Shown: positions 1-12,815, counted from the first letter of the stretch. The stretch is DNA of 64,000 bases from Todiramphus chloris collaris (GCA_025345505.1 JANVCC010000056.1:1295049-1359048); one strand, 5' to 3'. Made by a program: numbers and translations. The notes: generated from the letters alone by a model not told the origin.

Positions 1-959
1 AATAATCACAGATTATTGTTATCCAACAGATGAAGTCTAGAATTTAATGCAGTTTTGAATGCAGTGAAACAACCTTCCATATTGACTTGTGTTGTTAAAA
101 AAAAAAAAAGTATTTTGCCTCTACGAAAAACTACCTAACAGCTTCTTAACAGTTACAACTACAAAACTCTTCTAGCAATTTATTACTAATGCTGTAACAC
201 GAAGTTACATGGTTAACTGCAGTCAATCCTCTGATTATATAAAACACTTTCCAATAGATTCAGATAGGAAAGAGGCTGGTGAACAGATCCACATCCGGAT
301 GGAAAGTGAAAACATCCCCCAGGACTCTGTACAATTTTTTTCTGGAAACTTGGGATTAGCACATTAGTGAGGAAGAGTATAAAAACCAAGTTGTTTGTCT
401 AGCAAATCAGAAGTGCAGCCCTGAGAAACTGCAGACTTGTATTTGTCTTCAGATATCAAATACTAAAATCTTCATTTTCATGTGGATAACAAGCAAGTCT
501 GACAGTAAAATTTACCATCTTGGCAATACGCACTGGAAAAGCTACTCTAGGACTATGACAGCCCTTGAACTCCAGCTTCTGAGGCAAAAGAACCTTTCCA
601 GCTGAAATAGTCTGCTTGAGCAATAAAGAGGAACCTAGCTGACAGGGAGCTACTGAATTTCTGTCCTGTACAACATATTAGCCCCAAATGCATATTCTTC
701 AAAAGCGAGAAAAGTTAGTCCTTTATTTTCCTGTTGTTCCTGTACAACACACAGACATCATGTATGCAGACATCATACTACCCTATGTGATTTGACTGTT
801 GATGCAAAAAATATTATTTACCTGAACAAAAGAACTACCAAAAATACCAGGATACTGGTGGGTAACCAAGAATCTATTAAGAATGTATGCCAGCCTATCA
901 GAAATACCTTAAAAACTTTGAAGTTTTTGGAGAAAGGGGAAAAAGAGGGAAAAGGGGAT

Positions 960-981
960 GGGGGGGGGGGGGGGGGGGGGG
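960..981 (+). repeat. 22-nt poly-G run
   Basis: Uninterrupted G from 960 to 981, followed by GAGAAAG. Poly-G of this length is rare in vertebrate DNA, can form a G-quadruplex, and is prone to sequencing length error. In the CPEB3 pre-mRNA it would be a C run. Confidence 0.95.
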
Positions 982-3900
982 AGAAAGAAAAAGGGCAAGT
1001 GTCCTGTAGCCTAAAAGTCAGCCACCATTTCTTAGGGACCAAAAAAAAAAGGAAAAAAAAGGGAGATACATTTATTGAAAGGGCAACAGCCTTCTTTTGT
1101 ATTAGAGGCAGAAAATTATTTCATTTGCTCCCATTACATAAAATCTCACAAGAAACTATTTTACTTAGGAGATTGTCTTACAGAGCGTTACCAGGCACGT
1201 GGTGTTGCAAGATCAGTTCTTACAGAATAGTAACTGAGAACCACTATCAGTAATTGCAGCCCAACATCTGCCCTCACCTCTGCACCTCAAAAACAATCTT
1301 GACAAGGAGCCAATCCAGTATCTGTGGGAATTACATCAAATTTGTCATGTCTTGATTGGAAAAAGCTTTCTGACACCACATAAGGAGAATAAAGAAGAGA
1401 GGGGTAGGCAGAAAGGGAGAAAGTGGTTTTGAAAAGTAAGGTTTTCCTCTCCTAGGAACATTCGGTTTATACAAATGAGGAAGAGCCAAGCTGCTGGGAC
1501 TGAATTTAGTCTGCTTTATGACTTTTACTAGAATCCAGAACCACAAATTTAATTATGAAATTCTACACCACCATCCTTTCTAGACTTGTGTAGTCCTGGC
1601 TCTCAGAATAAAGTTTTCATTAATAACCTAGATTACCGTTGTGAATAGTTTGCCACAATAATGATATTTGTCTCATAACAAATAGCCTTTATTTACTTAT
1701 ATTTGGTTACTGCAGTCATAAGCCACCAGTCAGAGTGGTAGAAACAGCTTTACCACCAAATCCCGCAGAGACCATGGAAGCTAAGCCCCTTCTGAAGAGG
1801 CCTGGTTGTTTCTTGGTTGCTGACTGAACAACGGTCAACAAATGACCCTTGCTAAAAAATTGTGGATTCTTTGTGGATTAAAAAAAAAAAAAAAAAAAAT
1901 ATCTATAGCATCCTAACAGTTCTGAAGGAAACCATCATTTGTTGAAAGCAACATGAAAGCCAGGAGAGAAGAATCCTCCAACTCTACTTCAGAATCAGAT
2001 TTGTTCTGCCTAGGCTTGATTGCTCAAAAATATTATTATATTTTGCCTAATCAGATTCTTGTTTACCCCTAGAAAAAGAAATGCAAATGGCATCGTTTTA
2101 GAGACAGTAATTCTCTCACATGAGGTAAGATCCTTGAATGCTTTTCGATAACTGGCACAGCAATCTCAAGAGACAGACATTTTAAAATTGTCACTAGCAG
2201 CACACCACCAAGAATCCTCAAATGTTTAGGACAAGAAAGGAAGTAGTATGAATACCTTTACAAAGGGAGATTTAAAAAAAAAAAAAAACCCATCGAAAAC
2301 GTGAAAGAACATATATGCAAAACCCAACCTTAGTTATGCAGCTACAGAAGAGCAGATTAGTATGTACCGTATTTTGCTACCACACATTTTGTGAATTGCA
2401 CTGATTTGGGATTATGCTGCCCTGCTGTGGGAAGACACGGGGACTACAAATTATATATAGGGCCTCAGGTGTCACTGGGTAAGAGACCGATACTGCACAC
2501 AATGCGCACAAGCTTGCTCCGTGAACAGAGTTTACGGAAAGTCTTGCAGTCGCTGTTTGCCGTACTCGCTATTTCTGGGTAAGGAATGTCAACTGCCATT
2601 CTAGCAAATATTATCAGCTCTGCTTCAGTTCTTGAAATACAGAAACTGCCTGGGCATTTTATGCTGGACTTTGGTGGTATGGGATTGCCACAGCAATACT
2701 TTCGGTACAACAGATTGCTATGTTCAGACAAACCTGATACCCAATTATGAAAATGGATGATGAAATTAGAATTATCACCCTTCATTCTTGCTCTTCTGGC
2801 AGAAACTACCCTTGCCACTGCAGTGGCAATGGAATTAACCATGCAAATGGTCCTCATGCATGAAATCAAGATCAGTCAAGAGACTCCCAGCAGCAGCGTT
2901 CCCATCTAACAGTACCTTAGAGTCAATCAGGAAGGCTCATACAGTCTGCCTCACCCTTTTTTTTAAATTAAAGCATGAGAATCACTTCATAATGTTAAGT
3001 TGTGCAACTTGGCATAAACTATTTTCTTCTTCATGAGATCTTGTTCACGCTTAGTGTCCCCTGTGGAGCAGCAGGGACAAGTGTGCTTATTTTAATCCAG
3101 TACCAGAATAACTAACTGAAGAACAGGGAAAACACAAGAGGATCAAGACTGATGCACCACACACCTAAAACAACTGCAAAGCCCAACCTTTCTTCCCATT
3201 TCAAACCCGTCCTATCCCCAAGCTCTGCCACGCTTGATTTCCTCACTCTAAATCTCATCTTTAGCCAGCCAGCCCTCCCCTAAATGGAAAAGGCCAGAAG
3301 ACTTTTATGCCATTTTTGTAATTTTAAAATCTGTTGTGTAGTTTTTAGTGATTGCTAGAAAAATCAGTTATCACAAAGAAAAAAAAAAAATCAGTAAACG
3401 CTTTTTTAAAAGAGTTGTTTTAAAGCTAGCAATCTGTTAAAAGAAATGGGAAACAATGTTTTTGAAACAGTTGCCACAATTTGTTTAAGGAAAAAAAAGG
3501 AAAAAAAATGCTGTAGTTAGTGTAAGCATTGCTTAACACATTAGTCATGATAACGTGTAACTACAGTTGCTAACATTCTTCAGCACATATTTCATTATTT
3601 CTCAACATCTCATAGGTACTCAGAAAGTACTTAGCCACAAACTACATTTTATTCCCAAAATTTTGTGGTGAAAGCCTTGTGAACACATTACAAACTGGGC
3701 ATCTGCTTACCCAGGGCCAGCAAATGGCATTTATAGTTTTGCCAGTTCTGTTCCTAACATAGCCTAACAGATACCAAACGAAATATTCCAAAGACTTTTC
3801 AGGCAATGGGAATGAACTGGCCTTATTCAGAAGCAAGGCACTAAATCACTTCATGGATGATGCCAACATAAAAACATGGTGCTAAGCTTTACAGTGCATG

Positions 3901-5197
3901 GGGGGGGGGGCGGAAAGAAATGTTATGGCAATAATACAGATGCTTAGAACTAGAAATAGGAACCTCTTACACACATTGTCAGCTGTTATCAGCTTCTCTT
4001 GCCCAAGTGCATAATATACACTTTCAGTGACAATAGAGCTGGGTGCCACCAATGCCTCCTCTCAGCAGCCTGAATATTGAACTCAGGGACAATCCCATGC
4101 ATCCTGTGAGGGCTGTTTGATCTATCAGATGATTTTGGATTTGTTACTATAACAACCAAAGCTGAACCACTGACAAAGCCAGATCACTTTACCAAGCACA
4201 TCCACATAGTGTGTTCTGTGACAGCAGGCAAGATTCAGTAAGGGTAACAAAACAGTAGGATATCTGAGAAAACAGGAAAACCTGACTAATACAGATAGTA
4301 TAGATGTGCTTGAGGAATATAGTGCAGACACATCTGTGTTGATCTGCAGTTCCCTAAGGCCCAAAATGATGTTTGCACTGCTCTGAAATAAGCCTTAAGT
4401 AACTCACCATGCTGGAGATTGAAGTTCAGCATATTTCAGACACTATCTTTTATGTCCGTCAGGTCCAACACTAGACCTGAGGTAATGTGCCTAAGCAGAC
4501 CTGTGGTGACACCATCCTGCTCAGGATGCCAAATCCAGGAAAACCTTCTTTATTCAAGATCAACACTTGCAGGAATATTTCTGGACTCCAGCTAGTCCTG
4601 AAAACAGCTTACATGCCACTGCACCTAAGCTAATCAGCCACACCAACTAATAATTTAGTAACTAAGGCTTGCTAGAACTGAATACACATCTGTGGCCTGA
4701 CTTGCTCACTAAACTAATCAGTTAAAACCCTTGGGAGCTGGTGGGGGAAGTCACTAGACTGTAAGCAACATTTTATTTTCACATTTCAGATTTCAGGCTT
4801 GATCAGATTAGGCATGGCTAATAGTTCCTGCAGCCTTCTGTTCCTAGCCCTAAGAATATCAGAGTGCTCATTATATAGTGTGATTACAGGGAATTCACAT
4901 ATTGCACCAACATAGTGAGTATTCCAAAAATCAATAAATTATACCAATAAGTAGCTACAGGAAGTCTGTATTAATACACTCAGGGTTGTGAGGGATGCCA
5001 TCACCTGCATATAACTATGAAAACAGAAATTGATGTAGAATGGCTCCAGCATAAAACTTAGTTGACTGTGCTGACCCTTGGCACCTACTACTGATGTTGC
5101 ATGCTCCAAACCTCTAACTGAATGCTTGTCAAAGCAAACAAAAAAATACTGAATTTCATTATCAGTCCAAACACTGCCCACTAGTCTGACTCTACAG

Positions 5198-5314
5198 ACA
5201 CGAGGAGGAATGAAAAAGGCTCTCCATCGAAAGGACACTGAAGTCTGTCTGGAGGTGATGGCATATTTTCAGAAAGAGCAGGGTTCAAATTTACTGCCAG
5301 AGGGTCACATTCAG
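5198..5314 (+). other. Candidate internal exon on the opposite strand
   Basis: 117 nt (39 codons, phase 0 to 0) between ctctacag| and |gtaggt, both near consensus. The peptide includes MKKALHRKDTEVCLEVMAYF. No partner exon with matching phase was established. Unidentified. Confidence 0.2.
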
Positions 5315-5932
5315 GTAGGTGGGAGAAGCCTTGAAGGTCAGGCTTTATTAATGTGTGAACAAACATTAACCTTCACATCATCCCCACTGTATTCCAACTA
5401 TCCATTTTTCTTCTTTTCCTGAGACTGCTAGCACACAACCCAATTCATTATCTCTATAACTTAATACTTCGTTTGTTTTTACGTATTTTCCACTTGAAAG
5501 AATCACATTCAAAATATCAGAGAATTCACAGACTAGCAGTGCAACATGGAAGAAAAGATATCTAGAAAAAGGGAGGGAGAAAACATTTGAATTCATTGAC
5601 AGCTGAATAAGACGTGTCACTGAATTTTGCACCAAGCGTAATTTCAAATACCTCCATTTCATTGTATTTTTAAAAGAAATGCCTGATAATATATCAAAAC
5701 TGCTTAAAATAAAATATAAACCAAAAAAACCCACAACAAAGCAAAAAAAAAAAAGAATTCTTTTTAGTTCTAAAGGAACTTCTAATGGAGAACAGCAAGG
5801 GAGACATTTTATTGTGGTACTTCCGTCAGTGGTTCCATAATAACTTTTTTAAAACTTGGAAAGGAAGTGCTCTTTATAAATAAAAAGTAGACCAAAAAGC
5901 TGTGGAAAAGAATTATAATATACATTCAAATG

Positions 5933-6199
5933 TTACACTTTGACTCCCGGTAATAACATTCCATCTTCTATACGGGTGCTGCCTACATGGGATCGCAGTA
6001 AATCACGTGCATTTGACCTACCGAGCTTAACATGACTGTAAGCAAATCGCAAAGGCAGGAGTGCAGGATGTGTGATGCTGCAGCCCTGATTGATAACTAA
6101 GTCAGTTATAAATAAATCTGGACCAGTTGGAATTGACTGTTGTATAGCACTTTCAGACAGACGTTCAGGGCAACTGGCAGGGGCTTTGAAAGCTGTTTC
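5933..6199 (-). other. Candidate terminal exon, unidentified
   Basis: A 267-nt stretch on the minus strand is open for 88 codons and ends in TAA (5935-5933). It starts right after an acceptor-like sequence (cttctaatatag|GAAACAGC) with an in-frame stop just before it, so it would depend on splicing. AATAAA on the minus strand (5813-5808) lies about 120 nt past the stop. The peptide has a balanced composition, for example PTGPDLFITDLVINQGCS and HVGSTRIEDGMLLPG. I do not recognise a family. It is out of phase with the CPEB3 exon at 7733-7822, so it is not a simple alternative end of CPEB3. Chance remains possible. Confidence 0.25.
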
Positions 6200-6577
6200 C
6201 TATATTAGAAGCATGACAAAAATAGAAGTGAGGCCGCGTTCCCTTGTCTTCTGCTAAAATAGATCTTACTCAAAAACATTTTTACAAGCTTGGCGAGGCA
6301 TAACTAGTCCACTGTCAGCTACAGAACAAAATCATAACTGGAAGTCCCATGTTGATGTACCATGAATAGTTAGCTATTGAATTAATAAAGAGAAAAAAAA
6401 AAGTAGAGAGTACTAGGAGATATTAGGGACAAGGAGAAGCTGCTTTTACTACTACATTTTTAAACTTGTAACTGAAGGTACAATGAGAACTCACTAGCCA
6501 GAAAGACCCTGAAGACCTTTAAAATCAAAATAAAAATGGAAAAATCATATACATTCCTAAGGAAAAAATGACAAAAT

Positions 6578-6672
6578 ATGGTGGTTTTTTGAGGTTTGGG
6601 TGTTTTATTTTGGTTGCTGGGTTTCATTTTGGGTTGTTTGGTTGGGGTTTTTGTTTTTTGTTTTGTTTTGAC
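6578..6672 (+). repeat. T/G-rich low-complexity tract
   Basis: Interspersed T runs and GG/GGG (TTTTTTGAGGTTTGGGTG and similar). It is one of few tracts with the T/G side on the + strand; most in this window show A/C there. Confidence 0.85.
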
Positions 6673-7732
6673 TTTAAATTCAAGAACAGATGTTGCATAG
6701 TAACTATTGACGGCAAGGCTCAGTTATGAGAATGGGGCAGGAAAAAGGGAGCACCTAGAGGGTTTTGTTCTGTTTTTAAGTGCCCCAAAAGCTATTTACA
6801 GGACACGTGTTCAGCAGAGTCCTCACCTCCAGCACTTAAGCTTCCATATATGACTTTTATTTATGTGTTTTTTACAGCCAACATATATCTATCAAAATAT
6901 TGGAGAATTAGCTAGTTCACTGACTGAACAGCCCATTGCTCTACCAAAATAACCAGTGGCCTTAATGAGCAATTAAGATCTTTCAGAGACAGTGAGAAAA
7001 GAACATCTTAACATATCGATTAGAAATCCTATGTATAGCTTCATGGTACTGTTTCAGATGAGTGAACTCCCAAACTACATGCAAGAGGCATGCCTGACAG
7101 GAGGGATTAGAATACAGTAAGCGCAAATTGATTTAGCCAAGGAACTCTCCCAAACAGCTTTCCCATAAACTGTTCTTTCTCAGCTGAAACAGGTCTGCAA
7201 AGTGTTTTGCTGACAGATACAAAATCGGCCCACCTGCACACATCCTAAACAACCCTGAACCAAGCCAGCTCAAACCTAGAAACTCTGCGAGTGTGATGCA
7301 TGATGCCAGCCTGCCTGCCTTCTCTCGGCAGAGCTCCTTGCTGCGGTTCACCTCCCAGTGAGCCCTGATGCAGACCCCGTGCTTCTGAGCAGAATCACAG
7401 CTTCTTGGGTCAGATACATGCACGAAGCGGACTCATGCTTCTCTACAAAGTACTGTGTACCAGTGACTTTCAGCTGTTACTCCAATAATTTCTCCAATGT
7501 GCAAACTGCAACAGAATTGGCACTAGGAAAGCTCACAAGTCAAGTTACAAACTTGACTTCTAACGTAAGCCTAATATAAATGAAGGCATGATTCAAGGAT
7601 GCCAGGCTTGCTGAAGAAGTACACACGGAACCGCATTTCATTCCCTGAATTGAAATTTTTTTCCATCATGACAACTGAAAAAACCCTACTCTTACAAGAA
7701 CAGCCTGCATATATGTATTTTAAGCTAGTTAC

Positions 7733-7822
7733 CTTTAGGTGGAAAATACGACTTGCTTTCAGCTTTGTGAGGCCAGTCCACCACAAGAGGTCCAAACCTG
7801 CGAAAGCTGGCAGTGATCTCAT
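7733..7822 (-). CDS. CPEB3: CPEB3 exon: RRM1 central part
   Basis: 90-nt exon, phase 1 to phase 1, acceptor tttttttcatag|ATGAGA and donor AAAG|gtaact. It encodes DEITASFRRFGPLVVDWPHK followed by AESKSYFPPKG, the first helix and next strand of RRM1, identical or nearly so to all vertebrate CPEB2-4. The RNP1 strand (YAFLLF in the family) is not in this exon and I found no match to it between 1 and 7732. The window therefore cuts the gene inside RRM1; RRM2, the C-terminal zinc-binding domain and the 3'UTR must lie to the left. Confidence 0.97.
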
Positions 7823-9680
7823 CTATGAAAAAACAAACGAGGCACCTTAGAGAGAATCTGAAGACTGGCAGTGGCAAGGTAAAAACTCTCACTTGGAAAA
7901 AAAAACCAAACAACAAACCATTTTCTACACCTGTTAAGAACAGTGAAAACTGCAATAATATATGTAGAGGATGCCTAAATATTCTTTCACTTTTATGCTT
8001 ATATGTAGCTGCTTGAAAAAGTAATCATACATTCCACTAATGCAAGTTCGCAGCAGGATTAAATGCAAACATGATCTATCAGAAGTGCATATGCTTCAGC
8101 TGCGGTGTATTTCTAATTATAGCCACAAAGCAGGGTCAGATGCAGCCTCATGGGACTGACAGGGGAGCTTCATGTCAGCACAGCCCCCCCCTGCAGCATG
8201 CCCTAGAAAGCTGCTGCACCAGGTCATGCGATGGCGGGGACTGCACCTTTCTCAGTCTCCTCTGGAAACCTGCCTTGAATTACCAGGTTATTTCTTGCTT
8301 TTTAAGCATCAATTTAGAAACACCATGGAACACATATCTCACACTGTCTTACAGGATAATTTTGTTTTACATGCAAATGCTTCAGAAAAAGGTATCTTAC
8401 ATTACTTTTTAAAAATCTTTTTTCTCAATGCATTAATACTTTAAAGAAAGAATTAGTTTAAAATTGTGTCTAATGTGATGCTAAATAGATCAGAGCAACT
8501 GTTCATCAGGAGAAAAGTTTGAAGACAAAGGCAGTAGTTTTCCAATTTTTGATTGCTGTTTGAAATCTGCCCAGTTTATGTCACCCCATGAGCTGCGTTT
8601 CAAATTCCTCAAGTGATTAGAGCCAGAAAACACATACTGCATAACTCAGGAGGTGAAAAGGTGTTACTGGAGCAGACCTCTCATGGAAGAGGGTAACAGC
8701 TCCCAAGTAGCCATGGTACTTCATGGCAGGATAGTCTGGGCATATATTTTGATTCTGAGTGACATAGGAACATTCACAGTTGTACCTATTGGCCTGCTGC
8801 TTCTTACAGCTGGGGATTCAGATTACCAGGACTGTTGATACAAGCACTGCTGGGTACTCATGATGTGACATGGGAACTGCATTTGATCTGTCTGTTAACC
8901 ATAGATCGCCAGCTCATAGTATTTATTTTATTGAAATTATACATGGTTTATTCTTCATTTTAGTAAATCAGATTTAGAGATCCCTCTCTTTTCATTGCAA
9001 GGCACCCTCAAATTCCCTATGTATGCCAACTGAAGCTCGATAGTGGTGGGTCCCAGCTATAATGTGAAAAATGCACCAAAGTTGTGAAAATTTTGGTCTG
9101 GGATCAGGGTGTGTGGGGGCACACACAGGTAAAGCAGATAAGCAGTAAGACTGAGAAAAAAACCTCACCATGCCTACTAATCTGGTTATTAATTTGTGAC
9201 CATGTTAATTGCTCTACATTTGTCAACTGAACACAGTATATATGCTGGATATAAGAGCTGATTAATTCAAGCCTGATTTATTTTGTTAAGGACTGTGTTG
9301 AAGTCCTTAAAGTCAACCACATCTTTTTAAAAGAACAGGAAAAGACTACAGAGGAACAACAGTACCCACTACGTTTCTTATTTCAGCTTTCCCACTTCAC
9401 ATTCCTGGGAACATATGCTGCTATTGCAGATGAGAAGACCTGCTGGGCAGGCACTTCTGTATCCATCTCTTCCAATCAACAGTACAAAAGAATGTCAATT
9501 AGATTCCCAGGTGTTGCAGAGAGAGGGGGATGGTGTCTGTTTTAAATAAGCACTAAAAGTGACATATGTGAGAAAATACATTTGTTTTTATGAAAAGTTG
9601 ACCTTTAAGTAATTATACAAGCCAATTCCCACATCTCACCAATTAACTTATTCACAGTACCTTTAAGTTATTTACAATAC
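7823..9680 (-). other. CPEB3: CPEB3 intron, 1.86 kb
   Basis: Intron within RRM1, between exons 9681-9848 and 7733-7822. It holds a small A/C-rich tract near 7898-7922 and a C run near 8186-8193. No recognisable gene or repeat family otherwise. Confidence 0.9.
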
Positions 9681-9848
9681 CTTCATCAATGTCAGGAGGC
9701 AGACCTCCAACAAACACCTTTCTAGAATAGCGTTCCACTCTTTCACCATTTTGACAGCGTGTTGGAGAGCTGAGACCAGATGATAAAGATTGATCACCAT
9801 GACTGTCATCTAGGAAGCCATCTTCAAAAGGAAAGAGTGAAGACCGAC
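9681..9848 (-). CDS. CPEB3: CPEB3 exon: linker end and start of RRM1
   Basis: 168-nt exon, phase 1 to phase 1, acceptor gttacag|GTCGGT and donor GAAG|gtattg. In the full-length form it covers about residues 381-436: RSSLFPFEDGFLDD, then SSGLSSPTRCQNGERVERYS, then the first strand of RRM1. The RNP2 motif VFVGGL is at about 425-430, followed by PPDIDE. A second possible acceptor, TTTTGAAG|ATGG (AG at 9823-9822), lies 27 nt inside after a pyrimidine-rich stretch. Using it would splice ...MALN to NGFLDDSHGDQ, which resembles the MALNNAFLDD junction I recall from a human isoform. RRM1 binds U-rich targets together with RRM2. Confidence 0.97.
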
Positions 9849-11197
9849 CTGTAACAGATTTTGAAGTATCTATAGTTAATGCTATTTCCAGGAGAATCAA
9901 GTATTTCAGTAAAAAACATTTTCTTTTCCCCTTAGGGTTTTGCTTTAGAAGAATTTGCATTATATGGCCCAGCTAAGGGGTCCATTATCCAAATGATATC
10001 CCTTAATATTGCTTCTATTTTTCCAAGACTGTATTATCCTTACAAGACAATAAACCTAATTTAAAACAAACACTTGCAAGTGGCTAGCAATGAAAACAAT
10101 CAATCTGAAGAAATTGTTTTGTCATAGCTATAGAAAGAACCTTTGCAAGATTTACATTTCAAACTGGATCTTAGAGATTTAAATCTTCCATGACAGATCT
10201 TGAAGGACTGATCTTAAAGAGCAGATCCCTCAAGCCATTGCACTGCAGAGCAGAACAGTCTCCTTCAAGAGTGTTTTACAGGGTTCCTAACCACAAGGAC
10301 TGCATCACTTCCTCCTAGAGTGAACCAAGGCCCAGTCTGAGCAGGGGGACAAACAAGCAAAATAAACATAGAAAGGCTTTCTATTGTGGAAATTAAACAT
10401 GTAGGTGAAGCAAGAAGGTTAATTAACATGGAAAAAACAAAACAAAAACTTTCAAATCTTAGTAAACAAATCACAAAAAATTTCCACTTGAAGAAAAAAG
10501 ATGTTAGCTGGGACAGTTGGTCAAGCTGTGACTCAGTGTTAAAACACCCTTTCAGAAATCAATTAAAAAGCAACATAAATGGCTGCTACTTTGTCAGTGA
10601 AAAGTGAAGAATTTATTTGTAATTGCTTGATGCAATTAACTTGTTGCTATTACTACCAAAGTATATACACATTATCTTAAAAACAGTTTTATTAACTCAG
10701 AAGATAAAAGTAAAAAAAAAATAAATTCAAAGTCTGTATATAAGCAACACTGGAGAACATGCCAACTCTTAGACTTCAAGAATTCCCTATACTCAAACTG
10801 ACTTCCAGCAAAACCTAAGGAAGAATTAATACCATATTGGTATTAATAGCACAGGGAAGTACAGGAAATAAAAACAGGGGCAAGGAGAAAAAGACATGCA
10901 GAGGGATGCTAATCAGAAAAAAACATAAACTGAAAATATCAGTAATAAAGTCTCCCGTAGTAAAGGGCAGATTACAAAAAGAAGCAGCAATCCTATCTAA
11001 GGAAAACAAGCTAACAGACAAAAACCAGGAAAGATGTTCTGACAGACACAGAACACCTGCCTGATTTCTTTTTTAATAAACACCAGGCACTAGAAAAATC
11101 TTGATTAGAATATACTGGATTTACAATATTGACAGAGATCACAGATACAAAAATCCACCGAAGCAAAAATCCTTTTGTGCTTTTAAGCACTAACATA

Positions 11198-11313
11198 AAA
11201 AAAACCCCAAAACACAAAACCAACAAAAAAACAAAACAAACAACTCCAAACAAACAAACAAAACCACAAAACCCACAAACAAACAAACAAACAACAAAAC
11301 AACAAAAACCACC
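11198..11313 (+). repeat. A/C-rich low-complexity tract
   Basis: More than 110 nt made almost only of A and C (AAACAAACAAACAAAACC-like units), with no G and almost no T. On the CPEB3 sense strand it is a G/T-rich tract. Confidence 0.9.
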
Positions 11314-12799
11314 ACGGTAAAGGCCGCAATTGGAGAAGGATTTAGAGATGCAACTTTTCTACTCTAGTCCAGCTGTTTGTCAGAAATGGTGAGTTTAGAG
11401 CATAAACCAGAAAAGACTATTGACAAATATTCCATTAATGGACAGACAGGTCATGCACATATATAACATATGCGTTTCAGCATAAGATAATACATGCATG
11501 AGAGAAATAACAATATTTTTACAAAATTTTAGCCTTCCTAATTAAATCAGAAAACCCATTGAAAAGTAGGAAATTGGAAGATATCTGTAAGAGACTGACA
11601 TTACTAAGAAGCTAAATAACCTTTTAATTCCCACTTCCCTCAACCTACCTTCTTGTAAAAAATAAAACAAACAACAAACATGAGCCGTTATAGTGGAAGC
11701 TGACATATCAAATGAATAGATACTAGAACAAGATGTTCAACTAATAACACAGGTCTACAGAGGCTGATGAATAAGCGCTGAGTTCTGAAGGAAATAATAA
11801 AAATGCCCAGCAGCTTACAAAGAAAGATACCACCTCATGCCACGTGCTTGACAGACTCTAAGCACTGCGCTATTCTCTGCAAAAGATGATCTAAAACTTC
11901 ATAGTTAAGTATAAAGTTAAATGTATGAAGTATACATTTAAAATAATGGAAAGCACAGAGACAAGGCAATAGGGAATGATTGTTCCCTGTCTTTTCCAAT
12001 AAGGGGAAACTAAAGTGCACTGAACACAACCAGAACTTGGCAAGGCTGAAAGCAAGTCAAACTGCAACATGTTGCCATGGGCTTTCTAGAATGCTGAAAA
12101 GTTTACTTCGTTTCAGAGAATGAAATGAGCAAGAACAGGAGAAAAACCCTCTGAGGCAATAAATACTGAAACACCACTGAAAGAAATCCCCAGAGGCAAA
12201 TCTCTGGGAGAGTATTATGGGGAAACATCACTAAATAACATCTTTTTATGATCTGGTGCCCTTCCCCTAACATCTCTTGAGTTGTCAGTGTAGCAACATT
12301 TGGGCTGATTTCCCATAGCTGTGCTTACCCCTGTACCTAAAAAATGGGTCGTAAAAGTTAAAACCAAGATACCTAGAAGAATATGACTCAACAGCTCTAA
12401 GCAGGATACCTACAAAAATATATTCCCCTCTTCAATCAAAGAAAAGAGCGGATCAAGTAGAGAACTGATAGGTGAGGGCAGGCCCTAAGAAACTTCTGAC
12501 AAACCTCTTGTCACTGAAGATACTTAGTCAAATCACTTGTTGAAACACTCAAGAGCATTAAACATGAAATGAGACCCTGCACAGGTTCAACTCTGGGTAT
12601 TCTTCATAGTACAAATGGTAAAAACAATAACAGAGAGGGATATATGAGAACAATTTTTTAACAAACTATTGTAGAATTTAATGTTTAAGGTTAAGAAAGT
12701 TCAAGACAACATTAATAAAATTTAATGAAAAAGCATAAATATCACAGACTTTAATATTGCATGAATAAAGCAAATCACAAAATCCCTAACATTAACAAG

Positions 12800-12815
12800 A
12801 CACACACACACACAA
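12800..12815 (+). repeat. Short (CA)n
   Basis: Seven to eight CA units in the 4.5 kb intron. A similar array lies at 16523-16538. Confidence 0.85.

Larger units (their letters stand above)
1..7732 (-). other. CPEB3: CPEB3 intron (partial) inside RRM1
   Basis: Intron following the 90-nt RRM1 exon; it runs off the left end, so it is at least 7.7 kb. It contains a 22-nt G run at 960-981, A runs near 1880-1899, an 11-nt G run at 3900-3910, and a T/G-rich tract at about 6578-6672. Three exon-like segments (2469-2578 +, 5198-5314 +, 5933-6199 -) and a longer open stretch (7332-7564 +) are described separately. I recognise no CPEB3 exon here. Confidence 0.85.

Noticed and set aside
792-1253. 153-codon open frame on the + strand
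   Set aside because: It is driven by the poly-G and A-rich tracts (Gly and Lys runs); no splice or start context.
1-7732. The next CPEB3 exon (RNP1, YAFLLF)
   Set aside because: No stretch on the minus strand encodes this conserved block, so it must lie outside the window.
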